Shown here: positions 1-6,562 of the stretch, one piece after another
Numbering within the stretch: the stretch's first letter is position 1
How the letters are laid out: each line of letters starts with the position of its first letter
Origin: Dehalococcoidales bacterium
GTDB lineage: Bacteria; Chloroflexota; Dehalococcoidia; Dehalococcoidales; RBG-16-60-22
Direction: 5' to 3'
Assembly: GCA_030639445.1 (NCBI GenBank)
Contig: DAOWCR010000035.1
Location: forward strand, 1-9,486
DNA: 9,486 nucleotides
Program-made: the position numbers and the translations under genes
The notes under the pieces: model-generated
Seen by the model: the letters and a program-made list of their open reading frames with translations, nothing else
The model's database searches: none
Told to the model about the DNA's origin: nothing

Positions 1-1206
1 GTGGCCTCTCAGGGCGGCTACCCGGGCGGCTTCCATACCCGCCGGACCGCCGCCGACAACGAGGACCTTCCTCGGTCTTTTGGCCGGGGCCATTTTGTAT
101 TCAGCCTCTTTGCCCAGCACGGCGTTGGCCGAGCACCTTATGCCGGCAAATGTCGTGGAGCGCAGGTCATCCCGGCACCCCATGCAGATGATACACGGGG
201 TAATATCTTCCAGCCGGCCGGAGGCCGCTTTGCCGGGAAATTCCGGGTCAGCCAGGAGCGCCTTCCCGATGGCGATAAGGTCCGCCTTGCCCTCTTTGAG
301 TATCTTTTCTCCGGCCTCGGGGGTGATTCGGCCCACGGCGATTACCGGTACGGAGACCGCTTTCTTAATCCCGGCGGCCAGGTCCTCGATGACGGCCGGT
401 TGAAAGGCAGCGCTGGTGAGGTTGGTCGGCGAAGCGGGTCCAAAGGCGGATACGTGGATGGCATCAATGCCGGCCTCCTGGGCCATTCGGGCCGTCTCCT
501 GCGCCTCCTTCAGAGTCGTTCCTTCCTCTACCCCGTATTCCTTGCCGTTGATGCGGCACCAGACGGGATAATCTTTGCCCGTCGCTTCTTTGACCGCCTT
601 TATTATTTCAATGAGGAACCTTGCCCGGTTGGGCAGGTCGCCCCCGTAGATGTCCTGCCGCCGGTTGGAAGTGCGGGACAGGAACTGGTCAACCAGGTAG
701 CTGTGTGCCCCGTGGATTTCCACACCGTCAAATCCGGCTTTCTGGGCCCTGAGGGCAGCCCGGGCGAAACAGGCGACGATTTCGGCTATCTCCTCAATGG
801 TGAGTTCCCGGGGCACTTCACCGCCGGGGATGGCCAGTGGTGATGGGGCTACCAGGGGCAGGCCGCTCAGCTCTGATTTGGCCGTCCGGCCGCCGTGATG
901 CAGCTGGATGGCGGCTCTGGCGCCGTGGCGGTGAATCACCTGGACCAGTTCGCTCAGGCCGGAAATAAATCCGTCATCGCTGACGCCCAGCTGGTTGGCG
1001 AAAGCATGTCCGCCCGAGTGGATATAGGTGGCCTCCACGATGAGCAGTGCCGCGCCGCCGCGGGCCCGCGCCTCATAGTAGTTCCGGGCGCGCTCGGTGA
1101 CGAACCCGTTTTCGCTGCCGTACCGGGTTACCATCGGGGGCATCACTATCCGGTTTTTGAGCTCCATCTGCCCCAGACGAAACGGTTCCCAGAGTTGTCT
1201 TTTCAT
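1..1206 (-). CDS. NADH:flavin oxidoreductase, old yellow enzyme / 2,4-dienoyl-CoA reductase type (3' end beyond window)
   Basis: The first 402 residues are present and the gene leaves the window at its C-terminal side. Residues 1 to about 330 form an FMN-binding TIM barrel: start KRQLWEPFRLG, a QLHHGGR stretch at 101-107, and EIHGAHSYLVDQFLS at 163-177 followed by the family's N-x-R-x-D-x-YGG. Four cysteines (C338, C341, C344, C358) are the expected ligands of a 4Fe-4S cluster. A second nucleotide-binding domain begins at about 379 with VLVVGGGPAG, as in enoate and 2,4-dienoyl-CoA reductases of about 640-680 residues. Such enzymes pass electrons from NAD(P)H through FAD, 4Fe-4S and FMN to reduce an activated C=C bond in the cytoplasm. 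The ATG at 1206 follows AGGAGAG, and the upstream gene's TGA stop lies 13 nt before it, adjoining this Shine-Dalgarno, so the two are probably cotranscribed and coupled. The substrate is unknown; BaiCD-like or enone reductase roles are equally possible. Confidence 0.93.
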   Translation of the reverse strand, partial: MKRQLWEPFRLGQMELKNRIVMPPMVTRYGSENGFVTERARNYYEARARGGAALLIVEATYIHSGGHAFANQLGVSDDGFISGLSELVQVIHRHGARAAIQLHHGGRTAKSELSGLPLVAPSPLAIPGGEVPRELTIEEIAEIVACFARAALRAQKAGFDGVEIHGAHSYLVDQFLSRTSNRRQDIYGGDLPNRARFLIEIIKAVKEATGKDYPVWCRINGKEYGVEEGTTLKEAQETARMAQEAGIDAIHVSAFGPASPTNLTSAAFQPAVIEDLAAGIKKAVSVPVIAVGRITPEAGEKILKEGKADLIAIGKALLADPEFPGKAASGRLEDITPCIICMGCRDDLRSTTFAGIRCSANAVLGKEAEYKMAPAKRPRKVLVVGGGPAGMEAARVAALRGH

Positions 1207-1219
1207 TACTTTTCTCTCC

Positions 1220-2386
1220 TCAGTCTACGGGTTTCGGTTGGGCCACCGGCTTCGCCGGTATTAACTGTCCTGACTTTACCGTCATGCCGGGGGCTATCAA
1301 CGTATCGGCTTCGGTGACCTGTTGTTCGGCATCTACCAGTTCCCAGGTGCCGGACAGGAGTTCCAGGATGGAAACATCGGCGTCCATTCCCGGTTTGAGG
1401 CTTCCCTTGCTGTTTTCAATGCGCAGGGCGCGGGCGGGATTAATGGTGGTCGTTTCTACCAGCTGCTTCATATCCAGTCCCAGCGCCAGGAACCGGGACA
1501 TGGTTACGGTCAGGCCGTATACCGGACCGGTGATTGACGGCAGGACGACATCGGTGCTCAGGGTGGTGGGGAAGATGTCCTGCGCCATACCCTTTCGGGC
1601 CACCTCGGAACTGAAATTACGCCGGCCGTTGGCGACATCCAGAATCACCCCCCTCTCCATCGCCTCCCGCAGTTCGGGCATTATCGTGTCATCCGGGCGC
1701 AGGACGCTGCCCGGTTTGGCGGTATAAACGTGGCTCAGGATATCGCCCGCCTCCATCAGGGGGAGAAATTCCCGGGTCAGCGTCGGTGATATCTGCTCAT
1801 AGAAGTCCCCGATGTGCACCATAATGGGCAGGCCAAACTTCCGGGCGGTCTGCTTGGCCATTTTGACCACTTCAACCCCGGCGCTGGCCACGACATTGCC
1901 CACCAGGCGCAGTTTGACGCCCTTGATGATGTCCAGGTTCGCTTCGATGGTGTCGGCGGTGGCCTCAAGGTCAATCTCCGCCCGGTCCCTCAGCTCGGGC
2001 ATGACGGTGAGTCCCTGGGAGCTGAGGTGGAGGAAACAGAAGACGGTGGTGCGAGCCGCGGGGATGACATATTTGGGGAGCCCGCCGAAGATGGCCTCGC
2101 CGGCGCTCCCGGCATCCACCACCGTGGTCACCCCCTGCCTTACTCCGGCGGCATCAGGCTCGACGCCTTCTTTGGTACCGCCATCGTAAACATGGCAGTG
2201 CAGGTCGATAAGTCCCGGGGTGACTATCTTGCCGCTGGCATCAACTATCTGCTGGCTCTCCAGCGATGGAATATTTTTCGCCACGGCCGCGATTTTATCG
2301 CCGCTGATGGCGACGTCCCGCTTATCATCTATGTTCTGCGCCGGGTCAATCACCCTTCCGCCTTTAATCAGCAGGTCATACATCAT
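1220..2386 (-). CDS. Dihydroorotase-like amidohydrolase/deacetylase family metallohydrolase
   Basis: This is a 388-residue member of the metal-dependent amidohydrolase superfamily, which hydrolyses amide bonds, often cyclic. The N-terminal composite domain opens MYDLLIKGGRVIDP. The metal site is visible: H63 and H65 in DLHCH after TPGLI, a candidate carbamylated lysine K158 in KGVKLR, H191 in MVHIGDF, H219 in LSHVY, and the catalytic-type aspartate D279 in LSTDVV. The C-terminal part has NPARAL and KPGMDADVSI, typical of the closing beta-sandwich. The protein ends in a short proline-rich tail (about residues 378-388). Architecture resembles the uncharacterised EF_0837-type deacetylase group more than true dihydroorotase, and no pyrimidine gene is nearby. 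Two adjacent ATGs (2386 and 2383) can start it; GGGGGA lies 4 nt from the first and 7 nt from the second, so the second may be used. A 9-codon ORF just upstream ends inside these ATGs. It sits between the hydroxyacid dehydrogenase and the flavin oxidoreductase on the same strand. Confidence 0.92.
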   Translation of the reverse strand: MMYDLLIKGGRVIDPAQNIDDKRDVAISGDKIAAVAKNIPSLESQQIVDASGKIVTPGLIDLHCHVYDGGTKEGVEPDAAGVRQGVTTVVDAGSAGEAIFGGLPKYVIPAARTTVFCFLHLSSQGLTVMPELRDRAEIDLEATADTIEANLDIIKGVKLRLVGNVVASAGVEVVKMAKQTARKFGLPIMVHIGDFYEQISPTLTREFLPLMEAGDILSHVYTAKPGSVLRPDDTIMPELREAMERGVILDVANGRRNFSSEVARKGMAQDIFPTTLSTDVVLPSITGPVYGLTVTMSRFLALGLDMKQLVETTTINPARALRIENSKGSLKPGMDADVSILELLSGTWELVDAEQQVTEADTLIAPGMTVKSGQLIPAKPVAQPKPVD

Positions 2387-2412
2387 AAAGTCCCCCTTTT
2401 AAAGTGGCACAT
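2383..2412 (-). promoter_or_regulatory. Candidate 9-codon leader ORF coupled to the amidohydrolase start
   Basis: In the 56-nt gap before the amidohydrolase, a strong GGAGGT sits about 5 nt ahead of an ATG at 2412 that opens the peptide MCHFKRGTL. Its TGA stop (2385-2383) lies inside the ATGATG pair that starts the amidohydrolase. This Shine-Dalgarno is better than the one serving the amidohydrolase itself. The arrangement fits translational coupling or a leader-peptide control element. Neither the function nor the peptide's existence is proven; the frame is different from that of the amidohydrolase, which has an in-frame TAA upstream. Confidence 0.35.
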
Positions 2413-2442
2413 GGTAACCTCCAATTCAAACAGCCTTCCTTT

Positions 2443-3456
2443 TTAGTCTTCCCTGACCAGGTTAACTTTCGGCTTGACCGTTTTATTGACCACGTTTTTG
2501 GGCCACCGCCCGGTGAGCACCCGGGCGGCCTCCTGCCCCACGCAGGTCTTCAGTAGCTTGAGAGAGGCCGCCGTATGACTGCAGCAGTGAGGAGAGGCCA
2601 GAACATTGTCCATTTTGAGCAGCGGGTTATCCGGGTCAATCGGCTCCTGTTCAAAGACATCCAGCCCGGCGCCGGCAATCCACTTTTCCCGCAGGGCTTT
2701 AATCAGCGCCGGCTCATCGACGACGGCGCCCCGGGCCGTGTTGATGAAGAAGGCGGTTGGTTTCATCTGCCGGAATTCCTTTTCCCCGATTAAGTGCCGG
2801 GTTTCCTGGTTGAGGAGAGTGTGCACCGAGACATAGTCCGACTCTTTCAACAGCTCGGGCAGGCTCACCAGGGTTATCCCGGACTCTTCGGCCAGGGATT
2901 TAGCCAGATAAGGGTCGTAGCCCAGTATCTTCAAGCCAAAGCACTGTGCCTTCCGGGCGGTCATGCGCCCTATCTTGCCGCAGCCGACCAATCCCAGGGT
3001 CTGCTCGTAAGGCGCCATCGCAGTTGCCCGGGAACGCTGCGTCTCAAGCCAGCGCCCCTGTTTCACCCCTTCATTCAGGGAAAACAGTTTGCCGCTCAGG
3101 GCGAGAAGCAGGACGATGGCATGGTTGGAGACTTCTTCCAGGCAGAAATCGGGGATATTGACCAGAAGGACGCCGTTATCGGTGGCGGCGTCAACGTCAA
3201 CGGTATCGTAACCGATACCGTAGCGCACGATTGCTTTCAATTTGGGTAGTGACTCCAGGACATGGCGTGTCATCGGCGCGAAGACCACCAGAATGGCATC
3301 GGCGTCTTGCGCCGCGGCGATTATCTCATCCTCGGTGTTGCAGACAACGTCCACTACCTCGGCATTTATCTTGGCCAGCTCGGCTACCTCTTCCGCCCTC
3401 GGGACCATGTCTTCCTCTTTCTCCACCCGCATTACTTTAAATTGCTTTTCGGTCAA
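2443..3456 (-). CDS. D-isomer-specific 2-hydroxyacid dehydrogenase (phosphoglycerate dehydrogenase/CtBP-like)
   Basis: The gene encodes a cytoplasmic NAD-dependent enzyme that interconverts a D-2-hydroxyacid and its 2-keto acid. With the start chosen here it has 337 residues, normal for the short family type without an ACT domain. The Rossmann motif GLVGCGKIG is at about 155-163, with the acidic GYDPY strand about 20 residues later. The catalytic triad is visible: R242 in NTARGAVVDE, E271 in FEQEP and H290 in SPHCCSHT. An upstream TTG (3519) and ATG (3492) keep the frame open, but they coincide with the -35 and -10 boxes of a strong promoter. The TTG at 3456 follows AGGGAGGT by 5 nt, so I take it as the real start (MTEKQFKVMRV). 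The gene has its own promoter 120 nt after the FAD oxidoreductase and lies 56 nt before the amidohydrolase. Glyoxylate/hydroxypyruvate reductase or phosphoglycerate dehydrogenase activity cannot be excluded. Confidence 0.93.
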   Translation of the reverse strand: MTEKQFKVMRVEKEEDMVPRAEEVAELAKINAEVVDVVCNTEDEIIAAAQDADAILVVFAPMTRHVLESLPKLKAIVRYGIGYDTVDVDAATDNGVLLVNIPDFCLEEVSNHAIVLLLALSGKLFSLNEGVKQGRWLETQRSRATAMAPYEQTLGLVGCGKIGRMTARKAQCFGLKILGYDPYLAKSLAEESGITLVSLPELLKESDYVSVHTLLNQETRHLIGEKEFRQMKPTAFFINTARGAVVDEPALIKALREKWIAGAGLDVFEQEPIDPDNPLLKMDNVLASPHCCSHTAASLKLLKTCVGQEAARVLTGRWPKNVVNKTVKPKVNLVRED

Positions 3457-3490
3457 TCTGGACCTCCCTTTAAGTTTAATCGTGTTGCTC

Positions 3491-3519
3491 ATTGTAAGAC
3501 GGGGCGAAACGTATGTCAA
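3491..3519 (-). promoter_or_regulatory. Strong sigma-70-type promoter for the hydroxyacid dehydrogenase
   Basis: On the minus strand a perfect -35 TTGACA (3519-3514) is separated by exactly 17 nt from a -10 TACAAT (3496-3491), which matches consensus at 5 of 6 positions. Transcription would begin near 3484, giving a leader of roughly 28 nt that contains the AGGGAGGT Shine-Dalgarno at 3469-3462 and the TTG start at 3456. This likely drives the dehydrogenase, amidohydrolase and flavin oxidoreductase genes together, independently of the upstream FAD oxidoreductase gene. Confidence 0.82.
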
Positions 3520-3553
3520 TTTTCGTCCGGTCTCGCCCGGCGCCGGTGGCGGA

Positions 3554-3569
3554 GTCAGCCCGCGCTGAC
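3554..3569. repeat. Short inverted repeat between the FAD oxidoreductase and hydroxyacid dehydrogenase genes
   Basis: GTCAGC and GCTGAC form a perfect 6-bp inverted repeat around a 4-nt centre. It lies 7 nt after the FAD oxidoreductase stop and about 35 bp upstream of the -35 box of the next promoter. No T-tract follows on the minus strand, so it is a poor intrinsic terminator. It could be a regulator-binding site, a Rho-type hairpin, or chance. Confidence 0.35.
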
Positions 3570-3576
3570 ATCCGGA

Positions 3577-5091
3577 CTAGGTTTTTATCCTTTCCTTCAC
3601 CGCGTTTTCCGCGGCAATGCGGCCGAAGGCAACACATTCCGCCAGGTTGCCCCCTCCGGCGGGGTACAGCATGCCGAAGACCGAGCCGCATTCCCCCGCG
3701 GCGTACAATCTTGAAATAGGCTCGCCGAACGGGTTGACTACCTGTGCCCGGCGGTTCCGTCTCGGCCCTCCCAGAGTGTTAGACCCGCCGGGGAACAGTT
3801 TGATGGCGTAGAACGGCGGGCGGTCCAGAGGCACCAGTTCCGGCGGTTGCCGGCCGAAGTCCGGGTCATTGCCCTCCCGGCAGTATTGGTTCCAGAGCGG
3901 CACCGTGTTCTCCAGGACTGCTGCCGGTGCGCCGATTCTACCGGCAAGTTCGGCGATGGTCTCACCGCGGACAATCCATCCCTTCTGCAGCTCGGTCAGG
4001 TTATCGCGACTCCACCTGTAAAGCTGCTGTGGGCCAGAAGGGCCACTGGTAGACTTGCCCAGGGGGCCGTGCTCCATTCTTCTCCGGTCGAAGATATGGT
4101 AGCTGGGCACTTTAGGGTATTCCAGCTTATAGGAGTCAAACGCGCCAAGCTCATAGGCGGCGGCGTGAGGTTTCAGGTTCTCGTTGGTATAGCGCCGGCC
4201 GTATTTGTCGACGATGATGAAACCGGCCAGTGTTTTTTCTTTCCCGGTCCGCGTCGGGCGTGAGCCCGACTCCCCGCCGCTGAAGTCAATAAAGAAGGCG
4301 AGGGGAAAGTCCGGGAACTTCGCCACCAGGCGTGCCGAGACGCAGTTCATGTGCCAGAGGTCGGCCCCGACTTCCCCGGCCATCCTGATGCCGTCCCCGG
4401 TGTTGGCTTCACCCCCGGTAAAATAAACGGGGTATGTCCTCAGATACTGCAGCTTCATCTCGTTATTCTCCTCGAAGCCACCGCTGCACAATATCACCGC
4501 CCGGGTCGCCCTGAGGTTCACTTCCTTCGGCGGCCCGCGGCGAGTGTCGGTGGCCCTCACGCCCAGCACCTGACCGGCGTCATCGGTGAGCAGTCTTTGC
4601 GCCGGCATCCGGTACCGGACTTCTATTTTCCGGGACATTACCTGGCGGTATATAAACTGCATCATGCGGAGGCCGTTACCCTGGTATTTCCACGACTCCA
4701 TGCTGTCCGCCCCGGGGAGCTGGGGAAATTCCGCTTCTCTGGAGAAGAGCTTGATATTGCCGCCCAGGTTTTTCAGCCAGTCCTTGTTCTGCACTGCGTA
4801 CTCCACCCAGGCCCGCGTGGTCTCACGGTCCGTCCACAGCGCGGCCGGCGGGCCCGCCTGGTTTAAGGCTGTCATGTACTCCGTGGCCCTATCAACGTCA
4901 GAAGGGGACAGGATTATGCCCATGGAGATACTGCTGCAGGAGCAGTGAGTGTCAGCGTCCTGCTTCTCGATTATTACCACGCTGGCTCCCAGGTCATGGG
5001 CGGTTATGGCGGCGACCGCCCCGGCCAGCCCGTACCCGATGATGACTACTTCCGCCGTCTTGTCCCACCGCTCACTTTTTGGAAATAACAA
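3577..5091 (-). CDS. FAD-dependent oxidoreductase, fumarate reductase/KstD-like flavoprotein (FAD_binding_2 family)
   Basis: This 504-residue protein has the FAD_binding_2 fold shared by fumarate reductase flavoproteins, urocanate reductases and 3-ketosteroid-1-dehydrogenases. The dinucleotide motif VVIIGYGLAGA is at 15-25, with E42 in IIEK as the likely ribose ligand. ILCSGGFEEN is at 200-209, TGDGIRMAGEVGA at 231-243, YGRRYTNE at 297-304, and the C-terminal FAD motif LYAAGECGSVFGMLYPAGGG at 462-481. A hydride-transfer role across a C-C single or double bond is expected; the electron partner is not evident. No signal peptide, haem motif or membrane segment is seen, so it should be cytoplasmic. 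Where respiratory fumarate reductases carry a His in HTMGG, this protein reads SNTLGGP, closer to the KstD TKGGP form. The start is a TTG 5 nt after GGGGGA; an ATG at 5096 is out of frame. It is the first gene of the leftward cluster and diverges from the M20 amidohydrolase. Confidence 0.92.
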   Translation of the reverse strand: MLFPKSERWDKTAEVVIIGYGLAGAVAAITAHDLGASVVIIEKQDADTHCSCSSISMGIILSPSDVDRATEYMTALNQAGPPAALWTDRETTRAWVEYAVQNKDWLKNLGGNIKLFSREAEFPQLPGADSMESWKYQGNGLRMMQFIYRQVMSRKIEVRYRMPAQRLLTDDAGQVLGVRATDTRRGPPKEVNLRATRAVILCSGGFEENNEMKLQYLRTYPVYFTGGEANTGDGIRMAGEVGADLWHMNCVSARLVAKFPDFPLAFFIDFSGGESGSRPTRTGKEKTLAGFIIVDKYGRRYTNENLKPHAAAYELGAFDSYKLEYPKVPSYHIFDRRRMEHGPLGKSTSGPSGPQQLYRWSRDNLTELQKGWIVRGETIAELAGRIGAPAAVLENTVPLWNQYCREGNDPDFGRQPPELVPLDRPPFYAIKLFPGGSNTLGGPRRNRRAQVVNPFGEPISRLYAAGECGSVFGMLYPAGGGNLAECVAFGRIAAENAVKERIKT

Positions 5092-5175
5092 TTCATTCCC
5101 CCGGGCGTATACTTTTGGAACCGGACTCCAACCGGTGATTTATAGCCGGGCTTTCCCGCTTCTGGCGGTCCCGGC

Positions 5176-5189
5176 CGGAATAATTTCCG
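5176..5189. repeat. Inverted repeat CGGAA-TAAT-TTCCG in the divergent intergenic region
   Basis: Perfect 5-bp arms around a 4-nt AT centre, with GGCC segments just outside on both sides that extend the partial symmetry. It lies 15 bp from the 16-bp palindrome and between the two divergent genes, which is where an operator for a dimeric regulator would be expected. No protein match is claimed. Confidence 0.4.
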
Positions 5190-5203
5190 ATGGCCGCTAC
5201 TGT

Positions 5204-5219
5204 ATTATAATATTATAAT
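5204..5219. repeat. Perfect 16-bp AT-only palindrome of overlapping TATAAT boxes
   Basis: ATTATAATATTATAAT equals its own reverse complement and stands out in GC-rich surroundings. Each strand reads TATAAT twice. On the minus strand, TTGCGG (5239-5234) lies 16 nt upstream of the first TATAAT (5217-5212). TTGACT (5246-5241) also lies 18 nt upstream of TACATT (5222-5217). Either could drive the FAD oxidoreductase gene, with a leader of about 110-120 nt. Plus-strand -35 matches are weak. Confidence 0.5.
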
Positions 5220-5291
5220 GTACTTGGTTTGGTCCGCAAAAGTCAAAGCGGCGGCCGTGAAATATGGTCCTTATGAGCCGGGGGTAAAGCC

Positions 5292-5321
5292 TGGAAATCG
5301 GGGCGGGCATTGGGTTATAAT
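5292..5321 (+). promoter_or_regulatory. Candidate promoter for the M20 amidohydrolase
   Basis: A perfect -10 TATAAT (5316-5321) has TGGAAA (5292-5297), a 4-of-6 match to the -35 consensus, 18 nt upstream. Transcription would start near 5328, leaving a leader of about 30 nt that contains the GAGGAG at 5347-5352. The -35 is only moderate, which may mean that an activator takes part. Confidence 0.5.
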
Positions 5322-5358
5322 AGATGACTGGTAAATAATTCCCGGCGAGGAGATGAGT

Positions 5359-6531
5359 TTGGACGTAAGCGAGTTGAAGGCTGCGGTGGTCGGCGAGGTA
5401 GAAAGTCGCCGTCAGCCGCTCGACGAGCTGAGCCGGAAGATACACGCTAACCCGGAACCGGGTCTAAAGGAAGTCAAAGCGGCCGCCTGGCTGATTGATT
5501 ACCTGAGAGAAAACGGCTTTGCCGTTGAAGCGGGCATCTACGGGCTGCCCACCGCTTTCCGGGCAAGTTACGGGCAGGGCGGACCGGTTATCGCCGTCCT
5601 GGCGGAGTATGATGCTTTACCCAAAATCGGCCATGCCTGCGGGCATAACCTGATTGCCACCAGTGCCGTTGGCGCCGGGGTGGCGGCAAAGCTGGCGGTG
5701 GACCGGTGCGGGGGCAGTGTCCTGGTTATGGGCACGCCGGGCGAGGAGCTGCAGGGGGGCAAGGTGCTCATGGCCCGGCAGGGTGCCTTTGACGGGGTGG
5801 ACGTGGCCATGATGGTACACCCGGGAGTGCGGGATACGGCTACCGTCAATTCTCTGGCCTTGCATTCCTTTGAGGTCGAGTTTTTTGGCAAGCCGGCGCA
5901 TGCCGGCGCCCGGCCGGACGAGGGTATTAATGCCCTGGAAGCGATGCTGCAATCGTTTGCCGCCATCAACTCGCTGCGGCAGCATATCCGGGATAAGGCC
6001 CGTATCCACGGTATCATTACCGATGGTGGTGAAGCGCCCAACATTGTCCCTGCCCACAGCGCGGGGACTTTTATCGTGCGCGCCGAGGATGACGACTATC
6101 TTGATGAACTGAAAGAGAGGGTTATCAACTGTTTTACCGGTGCCGCCGCGGCCAGCGGTGCCCGGCTGGAGTACCGATGGCGGGAGGTGCGCTACGCGGC
6201 CATGCGTAACGACCTGGCTCTGGCGCGGCTCTTTCGGCGGAACATGCAGTCTCTGGGCCGCAAGGTGGCTCTCTCCGACCCCAGAAACCGCTTTGGCAGC
6301 AGTGATATGGGCAACGTGAGCCAGCTGGTGCCCAGCATTCATCCTATAGTGGCTATCGCCCCGACCAATATACTGGGCCATTCTCCCGAGTTTGCCGAGG
6401 CGGCGGTCTCGGAGGCGGGCTTCCGCGGGCTTCTGGACGCGGCTAAAGCAATGGCCATGACGGTGGTTGACCTGGTCAGCAGTCCGGAGATAGTGGCCCG
6501 GGTCAAAGGGGAATTTAAGCCGGGAAAGTAA
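5359..6531 (+). CDS. M20-family amidohydrolase/peptidase (PM20D2/AbgB-like)
   Basis: The gene encodes a 390-residue zinc-dependent hydrolase of an amide or peptide bond, expected in the cytoplasm as a dimer. Numbered from the TTG start, IGHACGHN (90-97) carries Cys and His metal-site residues typical of the amidohydrolase branch. GTPGEEL (125-131) holds the catalytic and ligand glutamates. H154 is in MMVHPG. FFGKPAHAGARPDEG (175-189) begins the lid/dimerisation domain. H341 in LGHSPEF is the C-terminal ligand. GHACGHN with GTPGEE is characteristic of p-aminobenzoyl-glutamate hydrolase subunit B and PM20D2 dipeptidase relatives. An ATG at 5353 touches the GAGGAG directly, with no spacing, whereas the TTG at 5359 sits 6 nt behind it; I therefore prefer TTG, adding only two residues if wrong. 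It is divergent from the FAD oxidoreductase cluster and 31 nt before plsX, with which it may be cotranscribed. An N-acyl-amino-acid or dipeptide substrate is plausible. Confidence 0.92.
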   Translation: MDVSELKAAVVGEVESRRQPLDELSRKIHANPEPGLKEVKAAAWLIDYLRENGFAVEAGIYGLPTAFRASYGQGGPVIAVLAEYDALPKIGHACGHNLIATSAVGAGVAAKLAVDRCGGSVLVMGTPGEELQGGKVLMARQGAFDGVDVAMMVHPGVRDTATVNSLALHSFEVEFFGKPAHAGARPDEGINALEAMLQSFAAINSLRQHIRDKARIHGIITDGGEAPNIVPAHSAGTFIVRAEDDDYLDELKERVINCFTGAAAASGARLEYRWREVRYAAMRNDLALARLFRRNMQSLGRKVALSDPRNRFGSSDMGNVSQLVPSIHPIVAIAPTNILGHSPEFAEAAVSEAGFRGLLDAAKAMAMTVVDLVSSPEIVARVKGEFKPGK

Positions 6532-6562
6532 TTTAGACGGGAATATTAATTAGAGGAAGTAG

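Larger units (their letters stand above)
5092..5358. other. Divergent intergenic control region
   Basis: This gap separates the leftward FAD oxidoreductase cluster from the rightward M20 gene. It contains the two inverted repeats and the promoter candidates listed separately. I saw no RNA gene and no convincing ORF: a leftward ORF at 5197-5445 runs into the M20 coding region and has no recognisable features. No gene for a regulator lies inside the window. Confidence 0.6.

Noticed and set aside
1..843. 280-codon open frame on the plus strand
   Set aside because: It is antisense to the clear OYE-type flavoprotein, has no recognisable motif, and is explained by high GC at codon third positions of the opposite strand.
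1814..2446. 210-codon open frame on the plus strand
   Set aside because: Antisense to the amidohydrolase, with no family features and no convincing ribosome site.
3554..3569. Intrinsic terminator after the FAD oxidoreductase
   Set aside because: The hairpin has no T-tract on the minus strand, so it is kept only as an inverted repeat.
5052..5096. ATG at 5096 on the minus strand, directly after GGGGGA, opening about 16 codons
   Set aside because: It is out of frame with the FAD oxidoreductase and has no spacing from the Shine-Dalgarno; the TTG at 5091 is better placed.
5197..5445. Leftward 82-codon frame across the divergent intergenic region
   Set aside because: It overlaps the M20 start region, shows no motif, and its end is in the AT palindrome; more likely a chance frame.
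5617..6381. 254-codon open frame on the minus strand
   Set aside because: Antisense to the M20 hydrolase, whose metal-site motifs are intact on the plus strand.
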